Position numbers and translations under genes: made by a program. From contig CAZIEW010000015.1 of assembly GCA_964538515.1 (NCBI GenBank), positions 12,166-76,165 of the forward strand: DNA of 64,000 nt, in the 5' to 3' direction. The first letter of the stretch is position 1. Every line of letters begins with the position of its first letter. Below, piece by piece: positions 28,247 to 37,271 of this stretch. Under the pieces are notes generated by a model that was given only the letters and a program-made list of their open reading frames with translations, did not search any database and was not told where the DNA came from. The DNA is from CALBZH01 sp964538515 (GTDB taxonomy: Bacteria; Desulfobacterota; Syntrophobacteria; Syntrophobacterales; Syntrophobacteraceae).

Positions 28247-28576
28247 GAGCCACTTGATCGACGTCTCAAGAGAGGGGTGTATGGGGAGGAATGCCGCGAA
28301 CCCCGACATGTCGAAGACCTCACGGACATAATCTCGAAGGCAGCACAAACAGAGTCGCCCCTCCTTCTTTTTTAGCTCTTTAGCGGCTTTCAGAAGCACC
28401 CTGAGCCCCGCGCTCGAGATGTAGTCCAGTCCCCCGAAATCAAGGACAAACAGGACTTCCCCCTGCTCGACCATGCCGAAAAGCTGTTTTTCGAACTGGT
28501 CCGACGTATTGGAATCCAGTCGCCCTTCCACCGCCAACACCACGATGTTTCCTTGACGTGTCTCGGTGATCAGCAT
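28241..28576 (-). CDS. STAS-domain anti-sigma-factor antagonist
   Basis: 111 residues, with GGAGGAGG upstream. One STAS domain: VVLAVEGRLDSNTSDQFEKQ, then the phosphorylatable serine region LDYISSAGLRVLLKAAKEL. In partner-switching systems the unphosphorylated form binds an RsbW-type kinase and releases its target. An RsbW-type ATPase gene lies 3.3 kb away on the other strand. The gene is divergent from the ABC exporter gene, with 271 bases between the two starts. Confidence 0.88.
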   Translation of the reverse strand: MLITETRQGNIVVLAVEGRLDSNTSDQFEKQLFGMVEQGEVLFVLDFGGLDYISSAGLRVLLKAAKELKKKEGRLCLCCLRDYVREVFDMSGFAAFLPIHPSLETSIKWLS

Positions 28577-28847
28577 GGGGATGCCTCCTCCAAAAGAGCA
28601 AAAAAGGTCCGTTCGATGGGCTCTATTCGTGTACTACCCTCCGGCGGGCGTTGATGGCAGCTGCCAACGACAGCTTCGATCGAGCATACAAAGAGCTTGT
28701 CTCTTCGTCAACAAACATGTAAAGCTCAGAGCCGCATCTTGTGCGCAGAAGGGCGAGCCACCAACGTTGGCGAGACAAGGCCCGCCCCATGGCATACGAC
28801 TTCACTGCCGCCCCGAACCAGCACGCCTATCCCGAGGCACCGGGCCC

Positions 28848-31364
28848 ATGATCACCAAGCGATCCCTCTTCTATTGGGTCAAAACCAGCGATCTCAAGCT
28901 TCAATCTCTGCTGCTTTTCATCATCGCAATCAGCATCGCAACCCGGGTTTTTCCGTTGGAAATGCAGAAGAGGATCGTCAACCTGGCTATCGGCCTCGGG
29001 AAAGTCGACCTGCTCTTTCTCTACTGCGGTCTCTATCTCGCGGCGGTGGTCGTGACGGGAGGTCTGAAGTTCGCCATCAACATTCTGCAAACCAAGCTGG
29101 GACAGGAAACGCTCGCCCGCATCCGAAAAGAGCTTTACGACCACATTCTCACTCTACCCCTTGGGTTTTTCCGCAAAGCCTCCGCCGGAATGATCGTGTC
29201 CTCGCTTGTGACCGAGGTGGTCGCAGCGGGAGAGCTGGTCGGACAGGCGGTGGCGGTCCCTTTGAACAACGTGCTGACACTGGTCGCCTTCGCTGCCTAC
29301 ATGTTTTACCTCAATCCGATCCTGGCGGCTCTCAGCTTCGTTATTTACCCATTTATCCTTTTTTCGATTCCAGCCATGCAGCGCCGAGCCAATGAGGCGA
29401 ACAAGGCCCGAGTGGACGCGACCCGTCTCATCAGCGGGAAGATCGGGGAGACGATCTCCGGCATTCACGAAGTCCATTCCAACGCCGGCTATCGCATTGA
29501 GAATCGACGATTCGGGGAGATGGTCGACCAGCTCCGGAAGATTCGCATCACCTGGAACATTTATCGAAATGCCATCAAGGTCATGAACAACTTGTTCCAG
29601 AACATGGGCCCCTTCGTCCTCTTCATTGTGGGAGGCTATCTGGCCATCCACGGCCGCTTCGATCTGGGAGCCTTGGTCGCCTTTCTCTCCGCCTATGAGA
29701 AGCTCTACGACCCATGGAAGGAGCTTCTCGAATTCTATCAAGTTTACCAGGATGCCACCGTCAGCTACAGGCGACTGATGGAGTATTTCGACATCGCTCC
29801 GGAATTCGCTCTCGAGCCTCGTGACCGCCCCCCGCATCTCCTGACGGGCAGCATCCAGGTCAAAGACCTTTATTTCAGCCCTGGCGGTGGCATCCACCTA
29901 CTGAAGCAGATTAATCTCGACCTGAAGCCCGGTGAGCATCTCGCCCTGGTAGGCGCCTCGGGAAGCGGCAAAAGCACACTCGCTCTCTGCATTGCGCAGC
30001 TTCAGAAGTATACAAGCGGCAGCATCAAGATCGACGGCAAGGAGGTGAGTGACCTCACGAAGAGGGACATCGCCGAGAACATGGGGATGGTGGCCCAATC
30101 CCCTTACATCTTCGACGGAACGATCAAGGAAAACCTTCGCTACTCCTGTGAAGCATTGATCGAAAGGGAGTCTGGCTCGAGCGAGCGAAAACGGGATCTG
30201 CCCACCTTGGATGAGATGATTCAGGTCATCCAGCAGGTGGGCTTGTTTGTCGATGTGCTGCGCTTTGGCCTGAGCACGGTGCTTCCATCCGATCGAGACG
30301 ATGAGCTGGCCGCCAAGATCGTCCGAATTCGTCGGCGATTTCAGGAGGAGTTCGGGGAAAGCCTTGCGGAGTCGGTGGAGTTCTTGGACGAGGAACGCTA
30401 CCTGTACTACGCCAGCGTTGCCACCAATCTCACCTTTGGCACGCCGAACCGGGATGAGCTTAAAAAGGAGCGGCTCCATGAGAGCTCGTATTTCGTAGAC
30501 TTCCTCGAATCCGCTCAGCTCATGACTCCCTTGCTCGAGCTGGGTCGAGATCTTGCCATTCAGTTCGTGGACGTCTTGGAGCATTTGCCGCCAGAGGAGG
30601 TCCTTTTTGAGCAAAGCCCGATCGCGGCCGATGAGCTCGATGAGTACCGCGGAATGGTGTCCGCCCTGAAAGACCGAGAAGTGCATCAACTCTCGGACGA
30701 AGTCCGGTCAAAGCTCTTACGAATTGCCCTCCGCTTCTCCCCCGGGGCTCACACCATGGTGGCCCTTTCGGAAGAGCTGGAGAAACGGATCTTGGCCGCA
30801 AGAATGCTCTTCATCCAAAAGATCCAGCAGGAGCTTCCCGGCGCCTTCTCATTTTACCTGTCTTCGGACTACATCCACTCCCAGACGATCCTGAGCAACA
30901 TCCTCTACGGCAAGCCTCGAACGGATCATCCCAATGCTCTCGAGCGTATCAACCAGAGCATCATTCACCTGCTGATCGAAGAGGACCTGCTGGAACGGAT
31001 TGTCGAGCTGGGAATGGAGTTCAAAGTCGGCACCCGGGGCGACAGGCTCTCCGGGGGGCAGCGTCAAAAACTGGCGATTGCGCGAACCCTCCTCAAAGAC
31101 CCTCCCATTGTTATCTTGGATGAAGCGACTGCAGCCCTGGACAACGCGTCCCAGAAACGGATCCAAAATCTGGTGGAGACGCAATGGCGCGCCAAAACAA
31201 CCGTCATCGCCGTGGTGCATCGCTTGGACATCATTCGGGGCTATGATAAGATCGCAGTCATGAAGGCCGGGAAGATCCTTGAAATGGGATCTTATGACGA
31301 CCTCATCGCAAGAAAGGGGATGTTGTATGAGCTCATCCACGGAACCAAGGCAGGGCTCCTGTGA
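28848..31364 (+). CDS. ABC exporter (TMD-NBD) with large insertion in the NBD
   Basis: 838 residues from ATG 28848. The frame is open upstream to 28566 but that part lacks transporter character. Residues ~10-310 form a type IV exporter membrane domain of six helices. The NBD starts near 350: Walker A GASGSGKSTLAL (~367), Q-loop MVAQSPYIFDGT (~415). Instead of the usual ~55 residues, about 320 separate this from the signature RLSGGQRQK (~734), Walker B VILDEATAALD and the H-loop VVHRLD. The insert is charged and helical and contains further segments resembling the post-Q-loop motif (ATNLTFGTPN, LSNILYGKPR). All catalytic motifs are intact. The following cyclic-nucleotide-binding gene overlaps its end by 38 bases. 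Substrate unknown. Confidence 0.85.
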   Translation: MITKRSLFYWVKTSDLKLQSLLLFIIAISIATRVFPLEMQKRIVNLAIGLGKVDLLFLYCGLYLAAVVVTGGLKFAINILQTKLGQETLARIRKELYDHILTLPLGFFRKASAGMIVSSLVTEVVAAGELVGQAVAVPLNNVLTLVAFAAYMFYLNPILAALSFVIYPFILFSIPAMQRRANEANKARVDATRLISGKIGETISGIHEVHSNAGYRIENRRFGEMVDQLRKIRITWNIYRNAIKVMNNLFQNMGPFVLFIVGGYLAIHGRFDLGALVAFLSAYEKLYDPWKELLEFYQVYQDATVSYRRLMEYFDIAPEFALEPRDRPPHLLTGSIQVKDLYFSPGGGIHLLKQINLDLKPGEHLALVGASGSGKSTLALCIAQLQKYTSGSIKIDGKEVSDLTKRDIAENMGMVAQSPYIFDGTIKENLRYSCEALIERESGSSERKRDLPTLDEMIQVIQQVGLFVDVLRFGLSTVLPSDRDDELAAKIVRIRRRFQEEFGESLAESVEFLDEERYLYYASVATNLTFGTPNRDELKKERLHESSYFVDFLESAQLMTPLLELGRDLAIQFVDVLEHLPPEEVLFEQSPIAADELDEYRGMVSALKDREVHQLSDEVRSKLLRIALRFSPGAHTMVALSEELEKRILAARMLFIQKIQQELPGAFSFYLSSDYIHSQTILSNILYGKPRTDHPNALERINQSIIHLLIEEDLLERIVELGMEFKVGTRGDRLSGGQRQKLAIARTLLKDPPIVILDEATAALDNASQKRIQNLVETQWRAKTTVIAVVHRLDIIRGYDKIAVMKAGKILEMGSYDDLIARKGMLYELIHGTKAGLL

Positions 31365-31845
31365 ATACAAGGACAACCTTGAGATCGTCATGCACATTCC
31401 GATCTTTGTGGGGCTGCCCTTTGAGCCCCTGAAAGTGCTGACATACTTCTGCAAGAGGGCGACGTTCTTCCCCGGAGACATCATTGTGCGTGAGCAAGAG
31501 ATGGACCCGAACGCCTATTTCATTATCTCCGGTACGGTGGCTCTGACGCTGGATAGCTTGCCGGAGAAGACCCTCGTGGAATTCGGGGAAATGGATTTCC
31601 TGGGTGCGTTGTCGCTCTTTTGCGACCGAAAGCGCCTGTTTACCCTGAAAGCGAAAACCAAGGTTACCTGCCTCGTTCTTCCCCGTCAGAAGTTTCAGAA
31701 GACGTTGGAGCAGTTTCCCGAGATCGGGAGACCCATATTCGAATCCCTCGCCAAGATCATCTGCCGCTGGGAAGCACGGCTGATCACCGAGCATGCCCTC
31801 GAATGCCCTGAATGCAGAGCGGCCATTGGTCCAACTGTGGTGTGA
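31327..31845 (+). CDS. cyclic-nucleotide-binding (CRP-type sensor) domain protein
   Basis: 172 residues starting inside the end of the ABC gene, with an AGGGG site upstream. One cNMP domain: HIPIFVGLPFEPLKVLTYF, FFPGDIIVREQEMDPNAYFIISG, FGEMDFLGALSLF. The phosphate-binding cassette is not the standard FGE-x-AL...RxA form, so nucleotide binding is uncertain. No helix-turn-helix follows; the C-terminus ends in ECPECRAAIG, a possible half zinc site. Overlap with the exporter gene suggests a partner or regulator of that transporter. Confidence 0.8.
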   Translation: MSSSTEPRQGSCEYKDNLEIVMHIPIFVGLPFEPLKVLTYFCKRATFFPGDIIVREQEMDPNAYFIISGTVALTLDSLPEKTLVEFGEMDFLGALSLFCDRKRLFTLKAKTKVTCLVLPRQKFQKTLEQFPEIGRPIFESLAKIICRWEARLITEHALECPECRAAIGPTVV

Positions 31846-31912
31846 GTCATGGACTCGCCCCCGAGCGAGCTTTCGAAGCCATGACACCGTGGACGAGCTG
31901 TGGAGCGCAATG

Positions 31913-32326
31913 ATGAAAAACCTCCGCGTCCCCGCGAGGCCGGAATTTCTGGAAAGCATCCGGGCCTATGTGCTGCAGACGGCTGCGGCGGCGGGGGCGT
32001 CGGACAGTGTGCTCTTTCGCATCGAGCTGGCCCTTGAAGAAGCTCTCACGAATGTTTTCAAGTATGCCTATTCGGAGACTGGAGGCGAGCTTGAGGTCGC
32101 TTGCTCCGTCAGCAGCGATCCCGAGAGGACACTCACCGTCGTGATCCGTGACTGGGGCGCACACTTCGACCCATTGTGCTGTGAGCCTCCCGATATATCA
32201 CAGGATCTCATGGACCGTCCGGTTGGGGGACTCGGAATCTTTCTCATCCGCAAGATCGCGGACCGCGTCGCGTATTGTCCTCTCGAAAACGGCAACCAGC
32301 TTGCCCTTTCCTTCACGGTCTCCTAA
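31913..32326 (+). CDS. RsbW/SpoIIAB-type anti-sigma regulatory ATPase
   Basis: 137 residues from the second of two adjacent ATGs (GGAG 7 bases upstream). HATPase_c hallmarks: N-box ELALEEALTNVFKYAY, G1 region VIRDWGAHFDP and G2 GGLGIFLIRKIAD. Family members phosphorylate a STAS antagonist and sequester a sigma factor or other target. No sigma factor gene lies in the window. It is separated from the cNMP-domain gene by 67 bases on the same strand. Confidence 0.88.
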   Translation: MKNLRVPARPEFLESIRAYVLQTAAAAGASDSVLFRIELALEEALTNVFKYAYSETGGELEVACSVSSDPERTLTVVIRDWGAHFDPLCCEPPDISQDLMDRPVGGLGIFLIRKIADRVAYCPLENGNQLALSFTVS

Positions 32327-32554
32327 GGCTACGTCCGATTCCATGCCCAAATTTGAAGGCCTTCTTGGGACACCTTCCAGGAAAGAAAGCGAACGATCGA
32401 CACGGGGGCATTCTGTCTCCTGCGACAGAGTGCATCCATTCTGAATGACCAACCATGCGAGGAGACATGTGGGGGATAAGAAATGAGACGAACGCCGGTA
32501 GGATCGAGCCGGCGTTCGCGAGCGTGCTGGGTGACCCAGGAGTTGCCGGATCGA

Positions 32555-32920
32555 TCACGTGGGCAGGCGCGTTTCCAACGCCATTGCAATCTTTTTCTTA
32601 AGCTCCGTCAGATCGAAGCTCTTGACCACATAGAAGTCCGCGGCAATGGATTTCATATCTTCTTTAAACGTATCGTAAGCAGTGGACAAGATCACCGGCA
32701 GGTCATAGAAGCGGTTACGGATGTCCTGGAGCAAGTCGAGTCCATTGTAATCCACCATTTTGATGTCGAGAATCACCAGGTCCGGCTTCTCTTCCTCGAT
32801 CAACTCCAACAGCTTATAACCGCTCTCAGCGGTGATGACTTCGTAGCCGACTTCCTTCAATTCCTCCGAATACAGCAATCGGATATGCTCTTCATCGTCC
32901 ACTACCAGCAGTTTCGCCAT
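32555..32920 (-). CDS. stand-alone response-regulator receiver domain
   Basis: 121 residues, with GGAGGG upstream. A CheY-like receiver only: acidic pair VVDDEEH, phospho-acceptor in LVILDIKMVDY, Thr/Ser switch at LSTAYDT, and Lys in YVVKSFDL. There is no output domain. It lies 29 bases after the glycosyltransferase stop on the same strand, so it is probably the last gene of the hflK-hflC-glycosyltransferase run. Its kinase is not identifiable. Confidence 0.92.
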   Translation of the reverse strand: MAKLLVVDDEEHIRLLYSEELKEVGYEVITAESGYKLLELIEEEKPDLVILDIKMVDYNGLDLLQDIRNRFYDLPVILSTAYDTFKEDMKSIAADFYVVKSFDLTELKKKIAMALETRLPT

Positions 32921-32949
32921 GCTTTACCCTCCTTCACCCGCGCTTGAAA

Positions 32950-34164
32950 TCATTCCCAAATCTTGATCAGATGAGGTTTGCATTCTTCGAAAACCGTGCA
33001 TTCGCTTTCCACATAGTCTTCTGCCTGCTGCACGGACATCCGTTCCGTTTTCTTTACGAATGTCAATACTTTGCCAAGATAGAGCGGCAGCAGGGAATCC
33101 AGAAGGTCGGCTCGCTTGGATTCAGCCGCTTGATGATAATTCAATGAGGCATCGAACAGGATTTGCGCCCAGGTCTGCGTGGGAATCGAAAAGTGCTGCA
33201 GGCCCATGTCCTTGATTTCAATAAGCTTACGACAGACCGTCTGATCGAACATTTTCTCCCAAACCGGGTAGTAGCTTTCGAACCCTTGAACAAACCGATC
33301 ATAAAGCCGGTTCATGTTGATATCGACCGGAATCGGAGTCTCCACATCCTCCGTATCCGTCCCGCTCAAGGCCGTTGGCTTGCTCCATTTGACCAGTCGC
33401 CAGAAATCGGCGTAGAGCTTCATCAGGTCAAAGGTCGTACTCATGATTTGACGAAATGTGGACCCCAAGTGCGCGTAGGGGTCTTTCACCCTGTGGATCT
33501 TGGGGATCCCCATAAAACATTGACTGACCGGGACTCGCGAATTCAGTGCGACGGTGGTCATCCAGATGTCGATCCCGGAGCTCCTGACGGCATCGGTCCA
33601 GACCGGGCATGCGAGAAAGGCCTCCGCAAGCGATCCCTTGAACGCACAGTCCCCGGCGTTCGGCTGCCTAACTCGCCTGCCGTAGAGGCACCGCGTCAAT
33701 GGATAGATCACGGAGCTCGTGAGGGTCGACTCGTATTTGTGGCGCACGTAAAGCGGAGTGACGTAACCGATTCCCTTGAGCACAGGCTCAGCCAGCTTCT
33801 TGATCCAGTGCGGTGCCAGGTTGGTGATATCGGCCTCCAGCATCACGACGGCTTGAGCTTCGAGCCTCTGAACCACTTCAAAGAGATTACGCAGGTTATT
33901 GCCTTTTCCCGTCTCCCCGGGCTGGGTCGAAACATAGATTCTCGGAATATCGCACGAAGCGGCGAAGAAGGCGTCTTTGGTCCCGTCAACGGACTGGTTG
34001 TCACAGTTGACAATCACGCTCTTCAGACCCCCGAAGTGCTCCTTGAGCCCTCGAGCGCATTGCTCAACCGTCGCCGCAATTGTTTTCACTTCATTCAGGG
34101 TAGGAATGCCGACAACGATATCCGCTTTGGTTACTGCTTGTGGGTTCTCTTCATAAAACGCCAT
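32950..34164 (-). CDS. GT2-like glycosyltransferase
   Basis: 404 residues from MAFYEENP, with AGGAG nine bases upstream. GT-A fold: ADIVVGIPTLNEVKTI, then VNCDNQSVDGTKDAFF, and a DxD-like VMLEADITNL. It resembles the glucosyl/mannosyl-glycerate synthase group (GT78/GT81-like) more than polysaccharide GT2 enzymes: a long C-terminal half without membrane helices and the motif RRVRQPNAGDCAFKGSL. A compatible-solute product such as glucosylglycerate is possible but not demonstrable. It begins 16 bases after the hflC stop. Confidence 0.75.
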   Translation of the reverse strand: MAFYEENPQAVTKADIVVGIPTLNEVKTIAATVEQCARGLKEHFGGLKSVIVNCDNQSVDGTKDAFFAASCDIPRIYVSTQPGETGKGNNLRNLFEVVQRLEAQAVVMLEADITNLAPHWIKKLAEPVLKGIGYVTPLYVRHKYESTLTSSVIYPLTRCLYGRRVRQPNAGDCAFKGSLAEAFLACPVWTDAVRSSGIDIWMTTVALNSRVPVSQCFMGIPKIHRVKDPYAHLGSTFRQIMSTTFDLMKLYADFWRLVKWSKPTALSGTDTEDVETPIPVDINMNRLYDRFVQGFESYYPVWEKMFDQTVCRKLIEIKDMGLQHFSIPTQTWAQILFDASLNYHQAAESKRADLLDSLLPLYLGKVLTFVKKTERMSVQQAEDYVESECTVFEECKPHLIKIWE

Positions 34165-34180
34165 TCCCCGGTCTCCTGAT

Positions 34181-35173
34181 CTATTTCCGCTGCGGGTCCC
34201 CACTGCCCTTGAGATACTTGAAGACATCCGCGTCTGTCGTCAGCACGAACGAGCTGCGCGGATTGTTGAAGTCTCTGTAAAATTCCATGGTTCGGTAGAA
34301 CTCGAAGAATTCTGTGTCCTTCCCGAATGTATCCGCATAGATCCGCGTCGCCTCGGCGTCGGCCTTCCCGCGGATTTCCTGCGACTTGCGGAACGCTTCC
34401 GAGCTGATACGGGCCAGCTCTTTCTCCATCCTGCCCAGCGTAGCCGCGCGCTCTCCTTCGCCCTCCGATCGATACTGGGCGGCGATCCGTTTCCGCTCGG
34501 AAATCATCCGCTCAAACACCTTCTGCTGCACGGAATCGACGAATTTGATCCGCTTGATCCGAATATCCAGCAGATGAATCCCGAACTCCGGCAGGAGACG
34601 CGACGCATCGGCCACCATGGCCCGCGTGATCACCTCTCTGCCTTTGGCCAGATGATCTGAGGCCTCCAGCCCCAGGGCCGCCTCCGAATCGGACTGCAAA
34701 GCCGGCACGTCCGGAATCCCGACTTCTTCCAGAGCCTGTTTCGCCTTCTCCCATCCCTCGCTGCGAACCAATTCCACGAGGTCGTTTTCCGAGACATGAT
34801 CCCGGACGACCGAGTCGATGATTCCGTCCAGACGGCTGTGAGCCGTTTGCTCGTTCCCGACGCGCATCAGAAAGAGCAGTGGGTCGGCGATCCGCCAGCG
34901 GGCAGTGGTATCCACCCAAATGTATTTCTTGTCACGCGTCGGGATCTGGTTGGGGTTCCCATCCCATTTCATGACGCGCTTTTCGAAGAAATTGGCCTTC
35001 TGAATCACGGGCAGCTTGAAATGAAGTCCCGCAGTCGTCACGGGCTTGCCCACCGGTCTACCCAACTGCGTGATCACCACCTGCTGCGTCTCGTCCACCA
35101 CATAGAGGCAGCTCGACAAAAACAGCAGTGCAATGATTGTTCCGATCAAAGCGATTTGCGCTTTCCGGGGCAT
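34181..35173 (-). CDS. hflC: HflC, SPFH-family modulator of FtsH
   Basis: 330 residues. An N-terminal membrane anchor (IALIGTIIALLFLSSC) is followed by the SPFH domain (VVITQLGRPV, TTAGLHFKLPVIQ, RDKKYIWVDTTARWRI) and a long coiled coil (RSEGEGERAATLGRMEKELAR) rich in Ala, Glu and Arg, as in HflC. It forms a ring with HflK around the FtsH protease in the inner membrane. The start overlaps the hflK stop by one base. Confidence 0.94.
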   Translation of the reverse strand: MPRKAQIALIGTIIALLFLSSCLYVVDETQQVVITQLGRPVGKPVTTAGLHFKLPVIQKANFFEKRVMKWDGNPNQIPTRDKKYIWVDTTARWRIADPLLFLMRVGNEQTAHSRLDGIIDSVVRDHVSENDLVELVRSEGWEKAKQALEEVGIPDVPALQSDSEAALGLEASDHLAKGREVITRAMVADASRLLPEFGIHLLDIRIKRIKFVDSVQQKVFERMISERKRIAAQYRSEGEGERAATLGRMEKELARISSEAFRKSQEIRGKADAEATRIYADTFGKDTEFFEFYRTMEFYRDFNNPRSSFVLTTDADVFKYLKGSGDPQRK

Positions 35174-36279
35174 CAGCGACCCTCCTGACCGGGGCTTTTC
35201 TGAGGCTGAGCCGCAGCCGGTCCATCGGGGCGGCCTCCGAGCACGCTGGATTGAGCCGCCCGCCCGAGATCGAGAAGTGGAAGGAGGTTCTTCTGTTGCT
35301 CGTCGATCACGACCAAACGATCCACATGGTCCACGAAAGCGGTGAAGCTCTCAAGGTACATGCGCCGCCGCGTCACATCCGGCGCCTTGGAATAGGCCTC
35401 CAGAATCTCTGCAAATCGGCTCGCGTCCCCCTGGCTTCGGTTGACCCGCTCGAGTGCGTAGCCTTCCGCCTGAGTCACCAGCTGTCGGGCCTCGCCCATG
35501 GCTTTGGGAATCTTCTGATTGTAGGCCTGCTGGGCCTCGTTGATCATACGCTCTTTTTCCTGGCGGGCTTCGTTGACCTCGTTGAAAGCCGCTTTCACCG
35601 GATCGGGGGGGTTCACGTTCTGCAGCTTGACCGTAATGATTTTGACACCCGTCTTGTAGGAATTCAGAATCTGCTGCATTTCCTCGCGAGCCATATCCGC
35701 CACGGCGGCACGTCCGACGGTGAGCACTTCGTCGGCATAGCGGTTGCCCACGATGCGACGCATCACGGATTCCGAAATGTCATCCAGCGTGTCTTCAACC
35801 TGCTTGACCTGAAAGAGATAGTCCACGGGGCTTTCAATCATGTACTGCACGGCCCAGTGCAGGTTGACGACGTTCAAGTCGCCGCTCAGCATCGCGGCCT
35901 GTTCTTCGAATCCCTTTTCGGTGAATTGGGACTTGATGTCCGCCCTCGTGGTTCGATACCCGTACTCCCGCTGCATGGCGCGCTCCGAAGCGACCTTCGT
36001 GACCGTGTCGATTCCGAACGGCAGTTTGAAATGCCATCCAGGCGAGGCCGTGTAAACGTACGCACCAAAACGTTGGACGACCGCCGTCTCTTGAGATTGC
36101 ACCATGAAGAAACTGTTGGCGGCAATGAGGACGAGAACAAACAGCAGGCCGAGCAGCCAGAAAGGACCCTTTGGCATTGAAGGGAGCTTATACCGAAGCT
36201 TGAGCTGCCGGATGAATTCCTCCAGCTCAGGCACTCCCGAGGGTCCCTGCCCTCGGTGAGGTGGCCTATCCCAATCCAT
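35173..36279 (-). CDS. hflK: HflK, SPFH-family modulator of FtsH
   Basis: 368 residues, with GAGGAGG upstream. A short Gly/Pro-rich N-terminus (HRGQGPSG) precedes the membrane helix (FWLLGLLFVLVLIAANS), then the SPFH domain (VQRFGAYVYTASPGWHFKLP, VNLHWAVQYMIE). The coiled coil with NEARQEKERMINEAQQAYN and AEGYALERVNRSQGDA matches HflK. It precedes hflC. Confidence 0.94.
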   Translation of the reverse strand: MDWDRPPHRGQGPSGVPELEEFIRQLKLRYKLPSMPKGPFWLLGLLFVLVLIAANSFFMVQSQETAVVQRFGAYVYTASPGWHFKLPFGIDTVTKVASERAMQREYGYRTTRADIKSQFTEKGFEEQAAMLSGDLNVVNLHWAVQYMIESPVDYLFQVKQVEDTLDDISESVMRRIVGNRYADEVLTVGRAAVADMAREEMQQILNSYKTGVKIITVKLQNVNPPDPVKAAFNEVNEARQEKERMINEAQQAYNQKIPKAMGEARQLVTQAEGYALERVNRSQGDASRFAEILEAYSKAPDVTRRRMYLESFTAFVDHVDRLVVIDEQQKNLLPLLDLGRAAQSSVLGGRPDGPAAAQPQKSPGQEGR

Positions 36280-36301
36280 GATTCCTCCTCAAAATGGGAC
36301 C

Positions 36302-36469
36302 TCAATCCCTTCTCTGATGGATCGACTCCAGCAGATAGGCAAAAAAGACCAGCAGCGCCGCAATGATCAGAACCGTGAGCCTACCCATGGCCGGGAAAAA
36401 GAATCGGGCGAGCAGAAACGCGAAGAGCACACCGAGAACCGCTCGAACAATCAGAATTCGCAAACGCAT
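36302..36469 (-). CDS. small two-helix membrane protein (55 aa)
   Basis: 55 residues at the end of a longer open frame; the ATG at 36469 begins a compact protein with two hydrophobic segments (IVRAVLGVLFAFLLARFFF and LTVLIIAALLVFFAYLL). It is 22 bases upstream of hflK. Short membrane proteins are often found next to hflK, but I do not recognise this one. The ribosome-binding site is weak. Confidence 0.5.
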   Translation of the reverse strand: MRLRILIVRAVLGVLFAFLLARFFFPAMGRLTVLIIAALLVFFAYLLESIHQRRD

Positions 36470-36660
36470 GGATCCGGGGCATCCTTGGCAACCGCGCGGG
36501 AAATCCAAAACCCCGCACGGGAATTGACTTTTTTCGGCTTGTTTCAAAAGATGCATCCTAGCGGCACACCTCTCCCTTGTCAAGCTCATCCGGTGAATTC
36601 GTGGGCACTCATGGCCGTTCGATGGCCGATAGCCCACGGTCCTGATCCTCTGCTTGTCCA

Positions 36661-36690
36661 TTGCAATCGACGTTTTGGAGGGAGTATATA
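36661..36690 (+). promoter_or_regulatory. putative promoter for the universal stress protein gene
   Basis: TTGCAA and TATATA are 18 bases apart, with the -10 39 bases before the ATG. The spacing and position fit a sigma-70-type promoter, though the -35 is only a partial match. Confidence 0.4.
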
Positions 36691-36728
36691 GAATGCATTG
36701 CACCGCACAACAACCGAAGGAGGGCAGC

Positions 36729-37199
36729 ATGCAGACCACCCTGTTCAAGAACATTGGCTTTTGCACGGATTTTTCGGAAAACGCGGACGAAGCATTTGTA
36801 ACCGCTAAGGATCTAGCTTGGCATTACGGCGCGACGCTGCACATCATTCATGTCATGGTCACGTTTTCCATCTCACCCCCCATGAACACCTCGTACCTGC
36901 CCATCGAGTACGACCCGGGCTTCGTCGAGCAGGTCGCCGAAGCGGCCAAGGAAACCATCCAGTCCCGGTATCTGAGCCAGCTTAAGGACAAGCAGGCTTA
37001 CGAGACCCACCTGATTTCCGGCTACGCGTCGACGGAAATCCTGCGACTTGCCAAAGAGCACAAGATCGACTTGATCGTGATGGGATCGCATGGTCTTACG
37101 GGGATCGCCCACGTTCTGTTCGGAAGCACGGCGGATCGGGTGGTACGCAAAGCCCCCTGCTCGGTACTTACGGTTCGGACGGCCCAGCACGCTGGGTAG
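36729..37199 (+). CDS. universal stress protein (UspA family)
   Basis: 156 residues from MQTTLFKNIGFCTDFSENAD, with AAGGAGGG 5 bases upstream. The ATP-binding signature Gx2Gx9G(S/T) is present in VMGSHGLTGIAHVLFGST, followed by VRKAPCSVLTVR. Stand-alone Usp proteins of this type support survival under stress; the signal is unknown. It precedes the epimerase gene by 72 bases. Confidence 0.93.
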   Translation: MQTTLFKNIGFCTDFSENADEAFVTAKDLAWHYGATLHIIHVMVTFSISPPMNTSYLPIEYDPGFVEQVAEAAKETIQSRYLSQLKDKQAYETHLISGYASTEILRLAKEHKIDLIVMGSHGLTGIAHVLFGSTADRVVRKAPCSVLTVRTAQHAG

Positions 37200-37271
37200 C
37201 GACTCCGACCGGCAAAGGCAATCAGGCCCGCGCCGCGGCCGAAACCTCTTGAAAGGATTAGCCTCAGCATC

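Noticed and set aside
28566..28847. N-terminal extension of the ABC exporter frame
   Set aside because: The extra 94 residues are Arg/Pro/Cys-rich with no transporter character, and overlap the divergent STAS start.
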